Assembly: GCF_003610785.1 (NCBI RefSeq)
Contig: NZ_RAQQ01000003.1
Span: 124,001 to 188,000 of the forward strand
Direction of reading: 5' to 3'
DNA from: Micromonospora globbae
Lineage (GTDB): Bacteria; Actinomycetota; Actinomycetes; Mycobacteriales; Micromonosporaceae
Length of the DNA stretch: 64,000 bases
Shown here: positions 25,941 through 34,385 of the stretch, one piece after another
Layout of the letters: each line of letters opens with the position of its first letter
Position numbering within the stretch: position 1 is the first letter of the stretch
Program-made: the position numbers and the translations under genes
The notes under the pieces: model-generated
The model's input: the letters and a program-made list of their open reading frames with translations, nothing else
Databases searched by the model: none
Told to the model about the DNA's origin: nothing

Positions 25941-26807
25941 TCAGGGGCGCAGCCGCTTGAGGGTCGAGATGTCGGCGGCGTGGCCCACGCTCTTCTCCGA
26001 CGGGGTCTCCACGACGACTGGCACACCCGCCGCGGCCGGGTGGGCCATGAGCTCCGCGAACGCGGGCTCGCCGATCGTGCCCTTGCCGATGCTCTCGTGC
26101 CGGTCGCGGGTCGAGCCGCACAGGTCCTTCGAGTCGTTGGCGTGCACCAGCTTCAACCGGTCCGCCCCGACCGTGGCGACCAGCGTGTCGAGGGTCGCGG
26201 TCATCCCGCCCTCGGCCGCCAGGTCGTGCCCGGCCGCCCAGGCATGGCAGGTGTCGAAGCAGACGCCGAGCCAGGGGTGCCGGTCGACCGCGTCCAGGTA
26301 GGGGCCGAGCTGCTCCACCCGGGAGGCGAGCGAACGGCCACCGCCCGCGCTCGGCTCGACCAGCAGCATCGGGCCGCCGGACGCGGCGGCCGAGTCCAGC
26401 AGCGGCAGCAGCGCCTCGCGGACCTGCCGCATGGCGGCCTCGGCGTGCCCGGCGTCCACCGCGCTGCCCGCGTGGAACACCACGCCCCGCGCGCCGATGG
26501 CCTCGCCCCGGCGCAGGGCGTGCGCCAGGGTCAGCGCCGACCGCTCGACCGTGGCCGGGGTCGGTGAGCCGAGGTTCACGAGCAGGGACGCGTGGATGAA
26601 GACCGGGACGTCCCGCTCGTCGCACCCGGCGCGGAACAGGGCGTCCTGCGCCGGGTCACCGGGCGGCAGCGCCCACCCGCGGGAGTTCGACACGTAGACC
26701 TGGACCACCTCGGCGCCGGTCGCGTCGAGGTAGGGCAGGGCCGCTCTGGCCAGCCCGCCGGAGGTCGGCGTGTGCGCGCCGACCGGACGGGACGCGGTCG
26801 CGGACAT
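25941..26807 (-). CDS. nfo: endonuclease IV family AP endonuclease
   Basis: 288 residues. Cuts DNA 5' to abasic sites in base-excision repair. TIM-barrel metal ligands are visible in PVFIHASLLVNLGSP, GVVFHAGSAVDAG, LLVEPSAGGG (Glu), GVCFDTCHAWAAGHDL, LKLVHANDSKDLCGS and RHESIGKGTIGE, with VVVETPSE near the end. The ATG shares its A with the kinase stop (TGATG), so the two are translationally coupled; the longer frame starting at 26816 lies inside the kinase gene and is rejected. Confidence 0.93.
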   Translation of the reverse strand: MSATASRPVGAHTPTSGGLARAALPYLDATGAEVVQVYVSNSRGWALPPGDPAQDALFRAGCDERDVPVFIHASLLVNLGSPTPATVERSALTLAHALRRGEAIGARGVVFHAGSAVDAGHAEAAMRQVREALLPLLDSAAASGGPMLLVEPSAGGGRSLASRVEQLGPYLDAVDRHPWLGVCFDTCHAWAAGHDLAAEGGMTATLDTLVATVGADRLKLVHANDSKDLCGSTRDRHESIGKGTIGEPAFAELMAHPAAAGVPVVVETPSEKSVGHAADISTLKRLRP

Positions 26808-28789
26808 CAGAAGCATCCGATCGTCACCTGGGTGCCCGGGGGCACCTGCGAGTTCTCGCCCGGGTTCTGGAACCGGACGACGGCGTTCGGGTTGAACTGG
26901 ACCGCCACCGGGAAGCCCTGGCTCTCCAGCAGTTGCTTGGCCTGCTGGCAGGGCAGGTCGACCACCCGGGGCACGACCACGAGCGGCGGGCCCTTGCTGA
27001 TCTCCAGCTTGACCTCGGTGCCCTTCTCCACGCCGGTGCCGTCGGCCGGGCTCTGCCCGAGGATCTCGTCCTTCGGCTTGTCCGAGTCCTTGTAGTTCTC
27101 GACGGCGACCAGGCCCAGCTGGGACAGGATCGTCCGGGCTTCGTTGAGGTTCTTGCCGACGAGGTTGGGGACGCTGACCGGGGCCTTGCCCTTGCTGAGG
27201 ATCACCGTGATCTTGGTGCCCGGCTTGACCTCGGTGCCCACCTTCGGGTTGGTGGCCACCACCACCCCGGCGGGCAGGTTGTCGTCGTAGCGGGCGTTGC
27301 CCTTGACCACCACGAGACTCGCGTTGGTCAGGTCCGCCTCGGCCAGCTCGAACTCCTTGCCGACCACGTCCGGCACCGGGAACTGCTCCGGGCCGAGGGA
27401 GAGGGTCAGGGTGATCGTGCCGCCCTTGACGATCCGGGCCGCCGAGGCCGGATCCTGGAGGAGGACGCTGTCCTTCGGCACCTTCTCGTCGTAGCGGGGC
27501 TCGGCGTACACCAGGGTGAGGCCGGCGCGGGCGGCCCGCGCCTCCGCGTCGGCCTTGCTCAGGCTGACCAGCTGCGGCGCGACCGTGTAGCGGCCCAGCG
27601 TGAAGTACCAGGCGCCGACCCCGGCGAGGAGGACGAGCGCCACCACGGCGGCGATCAACGGCAGCCGTCCCCGGCGCTCGCCCAGCAGCCGGTCGTACAG
27701 CTCGCCGAGCCGCGACCGCAGATCACCGCCACTCTCCGGCGCGGCCCGGCGGCGGCCGCTCCGCTGGGCGCCCTCGGGCAGCCGGGCCCACGCCGGCCGC
27801 TCCGCCGGCCGGACCGCCGCGACCACCATGGTCGGCTGCGCCACCGGCGGCTCGTCGGCGATCCGGCGCAGCACGGCCGTACGCGTGTTGGGGTTGCCCA
27901 GGTCGTCGCGGGCCACCTGCACCTCGGCGAGCAGGGCGCCGGCGTCGGTGGGCCGGGCGCCCGGGTCGCGCCGGGTGGCCCGGGCCACGAGATCGTCGAG
28001 GACCGGGGGCAGGCCGGGGACCAGCGTCGACGGGGCCGGCACGTCCCGGTCGACGTGCTGCCAGGCGATGTCGATGGGGCGACCGCCGTCGTAGGGCACC
28101 CGGCCGGTGAGCATCTCGAAGAGCACGATGCCGGCCGAGTAGACGTCGGTGCGGGCGTCGGCGTGGCCCTGCGTGACCAGTTCGGGGGCGACGTACGCCA
28201 CCGTGGCCATGAGCTGGTTGCCGTTCTCCTCGTCGGCGCTGGCCTCGACGGCGCGGGCCAGCCCGAAGTCGGCCACCTTGACCACGCTGTCGACGAGGTT
28301 GGCCATGCCACCCGTCGGCGCCTCGGCGACCAGGACGTTCTCGGGCTTCACGTCGCGGTGCACGACGCCGGACCGGTGCGCGGCGGCGATCGCCGCGAGC
28401 ATCTGCTCGAAGATCGCCAACGCCTCGTCGGGGTTGAGCCGGCGCCGCTCGGTGAGCACCTCGCGCAGCGTGCGGCCGCGGACGTACTCCATGACGAGGT
28501 ACGGCAGGCCGGCGTGGGTGCCCTGGTCGTAGACCGCCACGACGTTCGGGTGCGTGAGCCGGGCGATGGTCTTCGCCTCTTCGGTGAACCGCGCCACGAA
28601 CCCGGCGAGCCGCGTCTGGGCCTCGGAGGCCTGGGTCGGATGAATGATCTTGACCGCCACGGTGCGCTCGAGACGCTCGTCGGTGGCGGTGTACACGGTC
28701 GCCATGCCGCCACGAGCCACGCGACCGCGGATGCGGTAGCGCCCGTCGATCAGCGAGCCCAGCAACGTGTCGGCGACCTGTGTGTCCAT
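26807..28789 (-). CDS. Ser/Thr protein kinase with four PASTA domains
   Basis: 660 residues. Kinase domain (about 16-280): Gly loop GRVARGGMATVYTA, lysine in TVAVKIIHP, catalytic loop GVVHRDVKPENVLVA, DFGLA, and a VAYVAPEL substrate loop. A juxtamembrane stretch leads to one helix (LPLIAAVVALVLLAGVGAWYF, about 375-395) and four extracellular PASTA repeats (begin TVAPQLVSL, FPVPDVVGK, VSVPNLVGK, VVVPRVVDL). PASTA domains bind muropeptides or lipid II, so it probably couples wall state to intracellular phosphorylation. It parallels PknL by position and is followed by endonuclease IV in the same message. TAGACT precedes the ATG by 8 nt. Confidence 0.95.
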   Translation of the reverse strand: MDTQVADTLLGSLIDGRYRIRGRVARGGMATVYTATDERLERTVAVKIIHPTQASEAQTRLAGFVARFTEEAKTIARLTHPNVVAVYDQGTHAGLPYLVMEYVRGRTLREVLTERRRLNPDEALAIFEQMLAAIAAAHRSGVVHRDVKPENVLVAEAPTGGMANLVDSVVKVADFGLARAVEASADEENGNQLMATVAYVAPELVTQGHADARTDVYSAGIVLFEMLTGRVPYDGGRPIDIAWQHVDRDVPAPSTLVPGLPPVLDDLVARATRRDPGARPTDAGALLAEVQVARDDLGNPNTRTAVLRRIADEPPVAQPTMVVAAVRPAERPAWARLPEGAQRSGRRRAAPESGGDLRSRLGELYDRLLGERRGRLPLIAAVVALVLLAGVGAWYFTLGRYTVAPQLVSLSKADAEARAARAGLTLVYAEPRYDEKVPKDSVLLQDPASAARIVKGGTITLTLSLGPEQFPVPDVVGKEFELAEADLTNASLVVVKGNARYDDNLPAGVVVATNPKVGTEVKPGTKITVILSKGKAPVSVPNLVGKNLNEARTILSQLGLVAVENYKDSDKPKDEILGQSPADGTGVEKGTEVKLEISKGPPLVVVPRVVDLPCQQAKQLLESQGFPVAVQFNPNAVVRFQNPGENSQVPPGTQVTIGCF

Positions 28790-28797
28790 CGGCAGGG

Positions 28798-28803
28798 AGT
28801 CTA
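28798..28803 (-). promoter_or_regulatory. candidate leaderless -10 box (TAGACT) of the PASTA kinase gene
   Basis: Minus-strand TAGACT ends 8 nt before the ATG. The only purine stretch near the ATG does not look like a Shine-Dalgarno. Confidence 0.45.
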
Positions 28804-28868
28804 TGTGTCCAGGGGGTGAAGGTAGAACAGGATGCTACAGCCGGGGTCCGACCAGCCCGATCCGCCGC

Positions 28869-28922
28869 GCTCGACCAGCCCCTCCGACGTGCGTCCCGGC
28901 GTGCTCGACCAGCCCCTCCGAC
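28869..28922. repeat. 20-bp direct repeat in the kinase/HTH divergent region
   Basis: GCTCGACCAGCCCCTCCGAC is repeated exactly at 28869-28888 and 28903-28922, with a degraded third copy near 28847. It sits in the 302-bp region between the divergent kinase and HTH-protein promoters, which holds no gene. Confidence 0.75.
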
Positions 28923-29091
28923 CTGCGGTCCGTCGCCCGTCGGACGTGCGTCCACCAGGCCGGACCACCGCCGCCGGATGCTGTCCGACCCCACCGGGTT
29001 CGGCTGACGACACGGTCGGCGGCGGGTGTCGGCGGGCGGCACGCGGGGGTGCCGTTGGTGCGCGCCGGCCGCCGCGTGGCAGGGTGGTCGG

Positions 29092-29481
29092 GTGACCGAT
29101 TCCGTACCCGCCGACGGGGCCGCAGCCGCCCCCGAGCAGGCCGGCCCCGCCGACCCGGCCGGCTGGCTGACCCTGCCCGACGTCGCCGAGCGTCTCGACG
29201 TGTCGATCAGCAAGGTGCACCAGATGATCCGCGACCGGGAGCTGCTCGCCGTACGCCGTGACGGCGTCCGCCGGGTGCCGGCGGACCTGGTGGCCAACCG
29301 CCAGGTGCTCAAGCACCTGCCGGGCGTCCTCAACCTGCTGGCCGACGCCGGCTACGACGACGAGGCCGCGCTGCGCTGGCTGTACGAGCCGGACGACACC
29401 CTGCCCGGCACGCCGGCGGCCGCCCTCGGCGGCGACCAGGCCCGCGAGGTCAAGCGCCGCGCCCAGGCCCTCGGCTTCTGA
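29092..29481 (+). CDS. Rv2175c-family winged-helix DNA-binding protein
   Basis: 129 residues. Disordered Ala/Pro N-terminus, then an excisionase/MerR-like helix-turn-helix (WLTLPDVAERLDVSISKVHQ, RDRELLAVRRDGVRRVPADL) and a C-terminal helical domain (LPGVLNLLADAGYDDEAALRWLY). Rv2175c, its mycobacterial counterpart, is a DNA-binding substrate of the neighbouring kinase PknL; here the gene again diverges from the kinase gene. The GTG start has no Shine-Dalgarno; CAGGGT six bases upstream might serve as a leaderless -10. A palindromic repeat follows. Confidence 0.88.
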   Translation: MTDSVPADGAAAAPEQAGPADPAGWLTLPDVAERLDVSISKVHQMIRDRELLAVRRDGVRRVPADLVANRQVLKHLPGVLNLLADAGYDDEAALRWLYEPDDTLPGTPAAALGGDQAREVKRRAQALGF

Positions 29482-29535
29482 CCCACCCCGCGCCCGGCCC
29501 CCGCACCTGCCCCGTGCCTGCTGTTTCGGCGCGGT

Positions 29536-29590
29536 GATCATGAAGTTGTTTTCATCCGTACCGGCGTGTCGTGGCAACAACTTCATGATC
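29536..29590. repeat. intergenic palindrome, GATCATGAAGTT variant
   Basis: Perfect 15-bp arms, GATCATGAAGTTGTT (29536-29550) and its complement (29576-29590), around 25 nt. On the opposite strand the centre shares CGACACGCCGG with the copy at 25.8 kb, supporting common origin. It lies between the converging HTH-protein and prenyl synthase genes. Confidence 0.88.
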
Positions 29591-29622
29591 GACGCTGCGG
29601 CGGCGGGTGGGCGGGGGTGGGG

Positions 29623-30705
29623 TCAGTCGGTGCGGCGGGTGGCGGCGATGGCCAGGTCGACCAGCGCCTGGCGGGCCTCGGTCTCGAGGTCGACGGTGGC
29701 CAGCGCGGCCAGCGCCGTGTCGGTCAGCCGGGTGATCCGCTCCTCGGTACGGGCCACGGCGCCGCTCGTCGTGATGAGCCCTCGCAGCCGGGTGACGCCC
29801 TCCTCGTCCAGCTCCGGGTCACCGAGCCCGACCAGGAGCTGCTCCCGGCCGGAGGCATCGAGCGTCTCCAGGGCGGCCGCCACCAGGTAGGTCCGCTTCC
29901 CTTCGCGCAGGTCGTCCCCGGCCGGCTTGCCGGTCTGCGCCGGGTCGCCGAAGACCCCCAGCACGTCGTCGCGGAGCTGGAACGCCTCGCCGAGCGGCAG
30001 CCCGTACGCCGAGTACGCGGCCAGGACGTCCGCGGGCGCGTCGGCCAGCGCGCCGCCGAGCAGCAGCGGCCGCTCGACCGTGTACTTCGCCGACTTGTAG
30101 CGGGCCACCTTGCCGGCCCGTTCCACGGAGGTGTCCCGGGTCACCTGGGCGAGGACGTCGAGGTACTGCCCGACGGTCACCTCGGTGCGCATCTCGTCGA
30201 AGACCGGGCGGGCCCGGGCCACCATGCGCGGGTCCAGCCCGGCGGAGTGCAGCAGCTCGTCGGACCAGACCAGGCAGAGGTCACCGAGCAGGATCGCCGC
30301 GGCGTCGCCGAACCCGTCCGGGTCACCGCCCCAGCCGGAGCGGCGGTGCCGGGCGGCGAACCGCCGGTGCACGGCGGGCTCGCCACGGCGGGTGTCCGAG
30401 CGGTCCATGAGGTCGTCGTGGATCAGGGCGCTGGCCTGCACCAGTTCCAGCGCGGCGAGAGCGGCCAGCACCTGGTCGCTGTCGACGCCGCCGGCGCCCC
30501 GGTAGCCCCAGTAGGCGAAGGCCGGCCGCAGACGCTTGCCGCCGCCCAGCACGAACGTCTCGATCACCTCCGCGAGCGGTGTCAACGCGTCGTCGACACC
30601 GGCCATCCAGGTGCGCTGGTTGGCGAGGAACTCGGTGAGGGCCTTGTCGATCCGCTGGCGGAGGCCGGCACGGTCGACGGGGGAGACGGGAGCAGCGTCG
30701 GTCAC
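29623..30705 (-). CDS. polyprenyl diphosphate synthase (GGPP synthase-like)
   Basis: 360 residues. Builds C20 or longer isoprenyl diphosphates from IPP and an allylic primer. Both aspartate-rich motifs are clear: ALIHDDLMDRSDTRRG (DDxxD) and FQLRDDVLGVFGD (DDxxG/D), with GGGKRLRPAFAYWGY at the IPP site and KTYL-like KRTYLVAAALE. By position it parallels Rv2173 (idsA2). Product may feed the nearby carotenoid genes or membrane isoprenoids. The GTG overlaps the preceding gene by GTGA and also has TAGCGT 7 nt upstream, so it may be both coupled and independently transcribed leaderless. Confidence 0.92.
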   Translation of the reverse strand: MTDAAPVSPVDRAGLRQRIDKALTEFLANQRTWMAGVDDALTPLAEVIETFVLGGGKRLRPAFAYWGYRGAGGVDSDQVLAALAALELVQASALIHDDLMDRSDTRRGEPAVHRRFAARHRRSGWGGDPDGFGDAAAILLGDLCLVWSDELLHSAGLDPRMVARARPVFDEMRTEVTVGQYLDVLAQVTRDTSVERAGKVARYKSAKYTVERPLLLGGALADAPADVLAAYSAYGLPLGEAFQLRDDVLGVFGDPAQTGKPAGDDLREGKRTYLVAAALETLDASGREQLLVGLGDPELDEEGVTRLRGLITTSGAVARTEERITRLTDTALAALATVDLETEARQALVDLAIAATRRTD

Positions 30706-32360
30706 GGCCGAAACGCTAGCCGGTCCGGCGGCGCCTGTGGTACCCGCCGGTACGGGCTGAGGGCCGGCCCACTGCGCGGCCGGGGCGGACTTCGTGACCG
30801 GTGTCCGACCGCGCTCGCGCCGGGGGCGAGCGGCCGGGACGGGGGTCGGCGGGTCGTCGTGACCAGCGCCTCGCGCCCGGGGGAGGGCGGCCGGGGCAGG
30901 TACGGGCGCGCGGTCGTGAGCAGCGTCGCGTACCGCCGGACCGCCGGCACCCGTGAACGGCCGGCCAGCCGTCGGCGTACCTCGGTGAGCTGGGCCACGG
31001 CCCGCGGCGACCCGGCGCGGACCGCGTCGATCAACGCGACGCCGGCCGCCTCGCAGGCCCGTTCCACCTCGCCGAGTTCGAGGTACCCGCGGGCCAGCCA
31101 GCCGCCGTAGACCGCCGCGCGGCGGGGCCGTCCGGGCTCCCGCGCGGCGGCGGCCAGCAGGGCCTCGGCGGGCCGGGCCCGCCCCAGGGCGACGAGCGTG
31201 CGACCCGTCATGGCCGCGAGCTCCGCATCGTCGAGCCAGTAGAGCCAGGGCGGCTCGTGCCCCGGGTCGGACGCCGTGGCGGCCCGCTCGGCGGCGCGGA
31301 GCGCCCGGGCCGCGGTGTCCGGCCGCCCGTCGAGGGCGGCGGCGAGCGCCACCCGGTGCAGCAGCAGGGCGCGCAGGCCCGGGCTGGCCCACCGCCGGCT
31401 GCCCGCGTACGCCACGCGGGCCAGCGTCAGGGCGCCGCGCGGGTCCCCGGCGCCGGCGAGCAGGTGGCTGGCCGAGCCGAGCACGTGCCCGGCGAGGGCC
31501 GGATCGCCGGCCGCCGTGGCGGCGCGCACCCCGAGGCGGTACGCGTCCAGGGCGGCCGCCGGGTCGCCGGCGTCCGCGGCGAGCCAGCCGGCGAGCTGCG
31601 CGGACTCGGCGAGCAGCGGCAGCAGCCGCCGGCGTCCGGCCGGACCGGAACGGGGCAGCGCCCGCACCGCCCGGCGCAGCCGGTGCGCGCCGAGCGGGGC
31701 GAGGTCGGCCCCGCCGGCCAGATCGTCCAGCCGCCGCAGGCCGGCCAGGTCGAGGGCGTACGCCGGCGGCCCGGGTGGGTGGCGCGGACCGCCGGGCGCG
31801 GACGGCGGCGGACCGGGAGCGGACCCGGCGCCCAGCGGGCCGGGTCCGGCGTTCGGCGGGTCGGGCGCGGACCCGGCGCCCAGCGGGCCGGTGGGCCGGT
31901 CGGGTCCGGCGTTCGGCGGGTCGGGCGCGGACCCGGCCCCCAGCATGCCGGTGTGCCGGTCGGAGTGGGCGTTCAGCAGGTCGGTGGACCGGTCGGGCCC
32001 GCCGAGCAGCGGCTCGGTGAGCGGGTCGGCGAGCCAGCTCCGGGCCAGGGCGAGCAGCGCGGCGCGGGACCGGGCGCCCGCGCCCGGCGGGGACGGGGTG
32101 AGCCGGCGGGCGCGGGCCGCCGCGTCGGTGAGCAGTTCGACGGGCACGGCGAGGACCACGGCGAGCCAGCGCAGCCAGAAGTCGCCGGGCACCCGCACCT
32201 GCCGTTCCCACCGGGACACCTCGTGCCGACTCAGCGTCGGCACGCCGGCGGCGGCGCAGAGCTCGGCCGCGGTGCGCCGCTGGCTCCAGCCCCGGGCCAG
32301 CCGCAGGTGGATGAGCAGCGGCCCGAGCAGCGGCGGGCCGAAAGGCGAGGTCGGGGTCAT
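30702..32360 (-). CDS. XRE-type regulator with TPR-like C-terminal domain
   Basis: 552 residues. An N-terminal Cro/C1 helix-turn-helix (about residues 10-65: HLRLARGWSQRRTAAELC, TLSRHEVSRWERQVRVP) is followed by a Pro/Gly/Ala-rich, repeat-containing linker (about 115-205) and an alpha-helical repeat region (AAALDAYRLGVRAATAAGDP, GALTLARVAYAGSRRW, AEALLAAAAREPGRP) of the kind in actinobacterial XRE-TPR regulators. The ATG has GGAGGG just upstream; the frame's earlier starts are rejected. It overlaps the prenyl synthase start by four bases. Regulated genes are unknown. Confidence 0.85.
   Translation of the reverse strand: MTPTSPFGPPLLGPLLIHLRLARGWSQRRTAAELCAAAGVPTLSRHEVSRWERQVRVPGDFWLRWLAVVLAVPVELLTDAAARARRLTPSPPGAGARSRAALLALARSWLADPLTEPLLGGPDRSTDLLNAHSDRHTGMLGAGSAPDPPNAGPDRPTGPLGAGSAPDPPNAGPGPLGAGSAPGPPPSAPGGPRHPPGPPAYALDLAGLRRLDDLAGGADLAPLGAHRLRRAVRALPRSGPAGRRRLLPLLAESAQLAGWLAADAGDPAAALDAYRLGVRAATAAGDPALAGHVLGSASHLLAGAGDPRGALTLARVAYAGSRRWASPGLRALLLHRVALAAALDGRPDTAARALRAAERAATASDPGHEPPWLYWLDDAELAAMTGRTLVALGRARPAEALLAAAAREPGRPRRAAVYGGWLARGYLELGEVERACEAAGVALIDAVRAGSPRAVAQLTEVRRRLAGRSRVPAVRRYATLLTTARPYLPRPPSPGREALVTTTRRPPSRPLAPGASAVGHRSRSPPRPRSGPALSPYRRVPQAPPDRLAFRP
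30713..30718 (-). promoter_or_regulatory. candidate leaderless -10 box (TAGCGT) of the prenyl synthase gene
   Basis: Minus-strand TAGCGT lies 7 nt before the GTG and inside the last codons of the XRE regulator gene. It would allow prenyl synthase expression independent of that gene. Confidence 0.45.
31817..31980. repeat. 60-bp in-frame tandem repeat inside the XRE regulator gene
   Basis: Two full units, 31861-31920 and 31921-31980, plus a preceding unit with an internal deletion (about 31817-31860). Each encodes about 20 residues of the form DRPTGPLGAGSAPDPPNAG in the linker between the DNA-binding and helical-repeat domains. Unit length is a multiple of three, so copy number can change without frameshift. 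Confidence 0.85.
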
Positions 32361-32620
32361 CGGTCCCTCCGGAACGGGCGCGGCGCGGCGGGCGCCGGCC
32401 GCCCCTGCCGGACGACCGCGCCACCGCTCTGGTGGCGACCCCCGCGCGGCCCCCGGCGGGACCCGGCCACCGGCCGTCCCCGCCCGCGCTGCCCATTGGA
32501 TATCCCACGGGTACGACGCTTTCCCGCCCGACGGAGGCCGCCGCCGTACGCCCCGGCCCCCCACCGACCCGGTCGTCGCCACCGGCTGGGAAGGTCATGG
32601 GTCCGGCGGGCGTCGCCCGC

Positions 32621-32626
32621 TAGAGT
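32621..32626 (+). promoter_or_regulatory. candidate leaderless -10 box (TAGAGT) of metF
   Basis: TAGAGT is followed by CGGGTC and the GTG at 32633 with no Shine-Dalgarno, matching the leaderless geometry at several other genes here. Confidence 0.5.
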
Positions 32627-32632
32627 CGGGTC

Positions 32633-33550
32633 GTGGCGCTCGGTCTCCCCTCCGTCCTCCCGAACTCGCAGCCGGCGATCGGGGAGCTGATCCGTGAGCG
32701 GCAGCCGACCTTCTCGTTCGAATTCTTCCCGCCAAAGACACCCGAGGGCGAGCGCCTGCTCTGGCAGGCCATCCGGGAGCTGGAGTCGCTGCGGCCGTCG
32801 TTCGTGTCCATCACCTACGGCGCGGGCGGATCGACGCGGGACACGACCGTCGCGGTCACCGAACGCATCGCCACCGAGACCACCCTGCTGCCGATGGCCC
32901 ACCTCACCGCGGTCAACCACTCGGTCGCCGAGCTGCGGCACGTGATCGGCCGGCTGGCCGGGGTCGGGGTGCGCAACGTGCTCGCCGTGCGCGGCGACCC
33001 GCCGGGCAACCCGGGCGGCGAGTGGATCCCGCACCCCGAGGGCGTGGTCTACGCCGAGGACCTGGTCCGGCTGGTCCGCGACGCGGGGGACTTCAGCGTG
33101 GGTGTGGCCGCCTTCCCCTACAAGCACCCCCGCTCGCCCGACGTGGCCAGCGACACCCGGTACTTCGTCCGCAAGTGCCGGGCCGGCGCCGAGTTCGCGA
33201 TCACGCAGATGTTCTTCGACGCCGACGACTACCTGCGCCTGCGGGACAGGGTGGCCGCCGCCGGCTGCGACACCCCGATCCTCGCCGGCGTGATGCCGGT
33301 GACCCGGATGGCCACCATCGAGCGGTCGGTCCAGCTCTCCGGGGCGCCCTTCCCGCGCGCGCTGGCCGAGCGGTTCGAGAAGGTCGCCGACGACCCCGAG
33401 GCCGTACGACGGCTCGGCATCGAGCAGGCCAGCGAGATGTGCCGCCGGCTGCTCGACGAGGGCGTGCCGGGGATCCACTTCATCACCCTCAACCGCTCCA
33501 CGGCCACCCGTGAGGTCTGGCAGAACCTCCGCGTGGACGCGCGGGCCTGA
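32633..33550 (+). CDS. metF: methylenetetrahydrofolate reductase [NAD(P)H]
   Basis: 305 residues. Reduces 5,10-methylene- to 5-methyl-tetrahydrofolate, the methyl donor for methionine synthesis. The FAD-binding TIM barrel is recognisable from TFSFEFFPPKTPEGERLLWQ, FVSITYGAGGSTRDTTV (with the catalytic Glu28-type residue in EFFPPK), HLTAVNHSVAEL, NVLAVRGDPPG and FAITQMFFDADDYLRL. It begins at a GTG directly behind a TAGAGT box. A CDP-alcohol phosphotransferase gene follows by 38 bp. Confidence 0.95.
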   Translation: MALGLPSVLPNSQPAIGELIRERQPTFSFEFFPPKTPEGERLLWQAIRELESLRPSFVSITYGAGGSTRDTTVAVTERIATETTLLPMAHLTAVNHSVAELRHVIGRLAGVGVRNVLAVRGDPPGNPGGEWIPHPEGVVYAEDLVRLVRDAGDFSVGVAAFPYKHPRSPDVASDTRYFVRKCRAGAEFAITQMFFDADDYLRLRDRVAAAGCDTPILAGVMPVTRMATIERSVQLSGAPFPRALAERFEKVADDPEAVRRLGIEQASEMCRRLLDEGVPGIHFITLNRSTATREVWQNLRVDARA

Positions 33551-33588
33551 GCCCCGCGACACCTGAACGCGGCTGCGACGGTTGATCC

Positions 33589-34278
33589 GTGGTGGGCACA
33601 CAGCTGAAGTGGGACGACTACGCCACGGCGTGGGCGCGGCTGCACGGGGGCTTCGATCCCCGCTCGGCCGCCCCCGCGGTGCGCGCCTGGCTGCGGTTCG
33701 CCTATCACGTCGGGTACGTCCTGGGCCGGCTCCGGGTCGGTCCCACCGCGGTCACCGTGGTGGGTGTGCTGCTGTGCGTGTGCGTGCCGGTGTTCTCGGT
33801 GCGCCCGGGCGACGGTCCCTTCCTCGGGGCGCTGTTCGTGCTGCTCGCCGGCGTGGCGGACAGCGTCGACGGCGCCGTGGCGGTTGTCACCGGCCGCACC
33901 ACCCGGCTCGGCTACGTCTACGACTCGCTGGCCGACCGGTTCGGTGAGGCCGCCTGGGTGGTCGCGTTCTGGCTGGTCGGTGCGCCGGGCGCGCTCGCGG
34001 CGGCGGCCGGTGCGCTCTCCTGGCTGCACGAGTACGTGCGGGCGCGGGCGGTCTCCGCCGGCATGCGGGAGATCGGCGCCGTGACGGTCGGGGAGCGCCC
34101 GACGCGCGTCCTGGTGGCGCTGGGCGGGTTGCTGGTGGCCGGGCTCGCGGGGCTGATCGACCCGGATCTCGCGGCCGGCACCATCACCATGGCGACCGCG
34201 GTCTGGGTGCTGCTCGCCGGCTTCGGGCTGGGCCAACTCCTGGCCGCCGTGCGCCGCGCCCTCCTCGAAGCGCCCTGA
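33589..34278 (+). CDS. CDP-alcohol phosphatidyltransferase family protein with altered motif
   Basis: 229 residues with about six hydrophobic helices. The family transfers a phosphoalcohol from a CDP-lipid or CDP-alcohol in membrane lipid synthesis. The signature DxxDGxxAR(x8)GxxxDxxxD is present as ADSVDGAVAV, then GYVYDSLADRFGE. All four aspartates and both glycines are kept, but the usual Arg after DGxxA is Val. The rest (YVGRLRVGPTAVTVVG-like first helix, WLHEYVRARAVSAGM) is typical. Two consecutive GTG codons could each be the start. The gene runs into a palindromic repeat and the converging carotenoid operon. Confidence 0.85.
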   Translation: MVGTQLKWDDYATAWARLHGGFDPRSAAPAVRAWLRFAYHVGYVLGRLRVGPTAVTVVGVLLCVCVPVFSVRPGDGPFLGALFVLLAGVADSVDGAVAVVTGRTTRLGYVYDSLADRFGEAAWVVAFWLVGAPGALAAAAGALSWLHEYVRARAVSAGMREIGAVTVGERPTRVLVALGGLLVAGLAGLIDPDLAAGTITMATAVWVLLAGFGLGQLLAAVRRALLEAP

Positions 34279-34279
34279 C

Positions 34280-34359
34280 CCCCGCGATCTTGCACTTCGT
34301 GCCCCGGCATAACCCCTCAAAAGCCACGATCCGCGGGCCGAAACTGCAAGATCGCGGGG
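34280..34359. repeat. long intergenic palindrome, GCGATCTTGCAC type (second copy)
   Basis: CCCCGCGATCTTGCA (34280-34294) and its exact reverse complement (34345-34359) flank a 50-nt centre; the stem continues with CTTCG against CGAAAC. Arm core identical to the copy at 4.6 kb. It lies between converging CDP-alcohol phosphotransferase and desaturase genes. Confidence 0.88.
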
Positions 34360-34385
34360 AACAGGGGGCAGGGGCGGGGGAGGGG

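Noticed and set aside
26805..26816. Upstream ATG at 26816 for endonuclease IV
   Set aside because: It lies inside the last codons of the kinase; the TGATG overlap at 26807 is the natural start.
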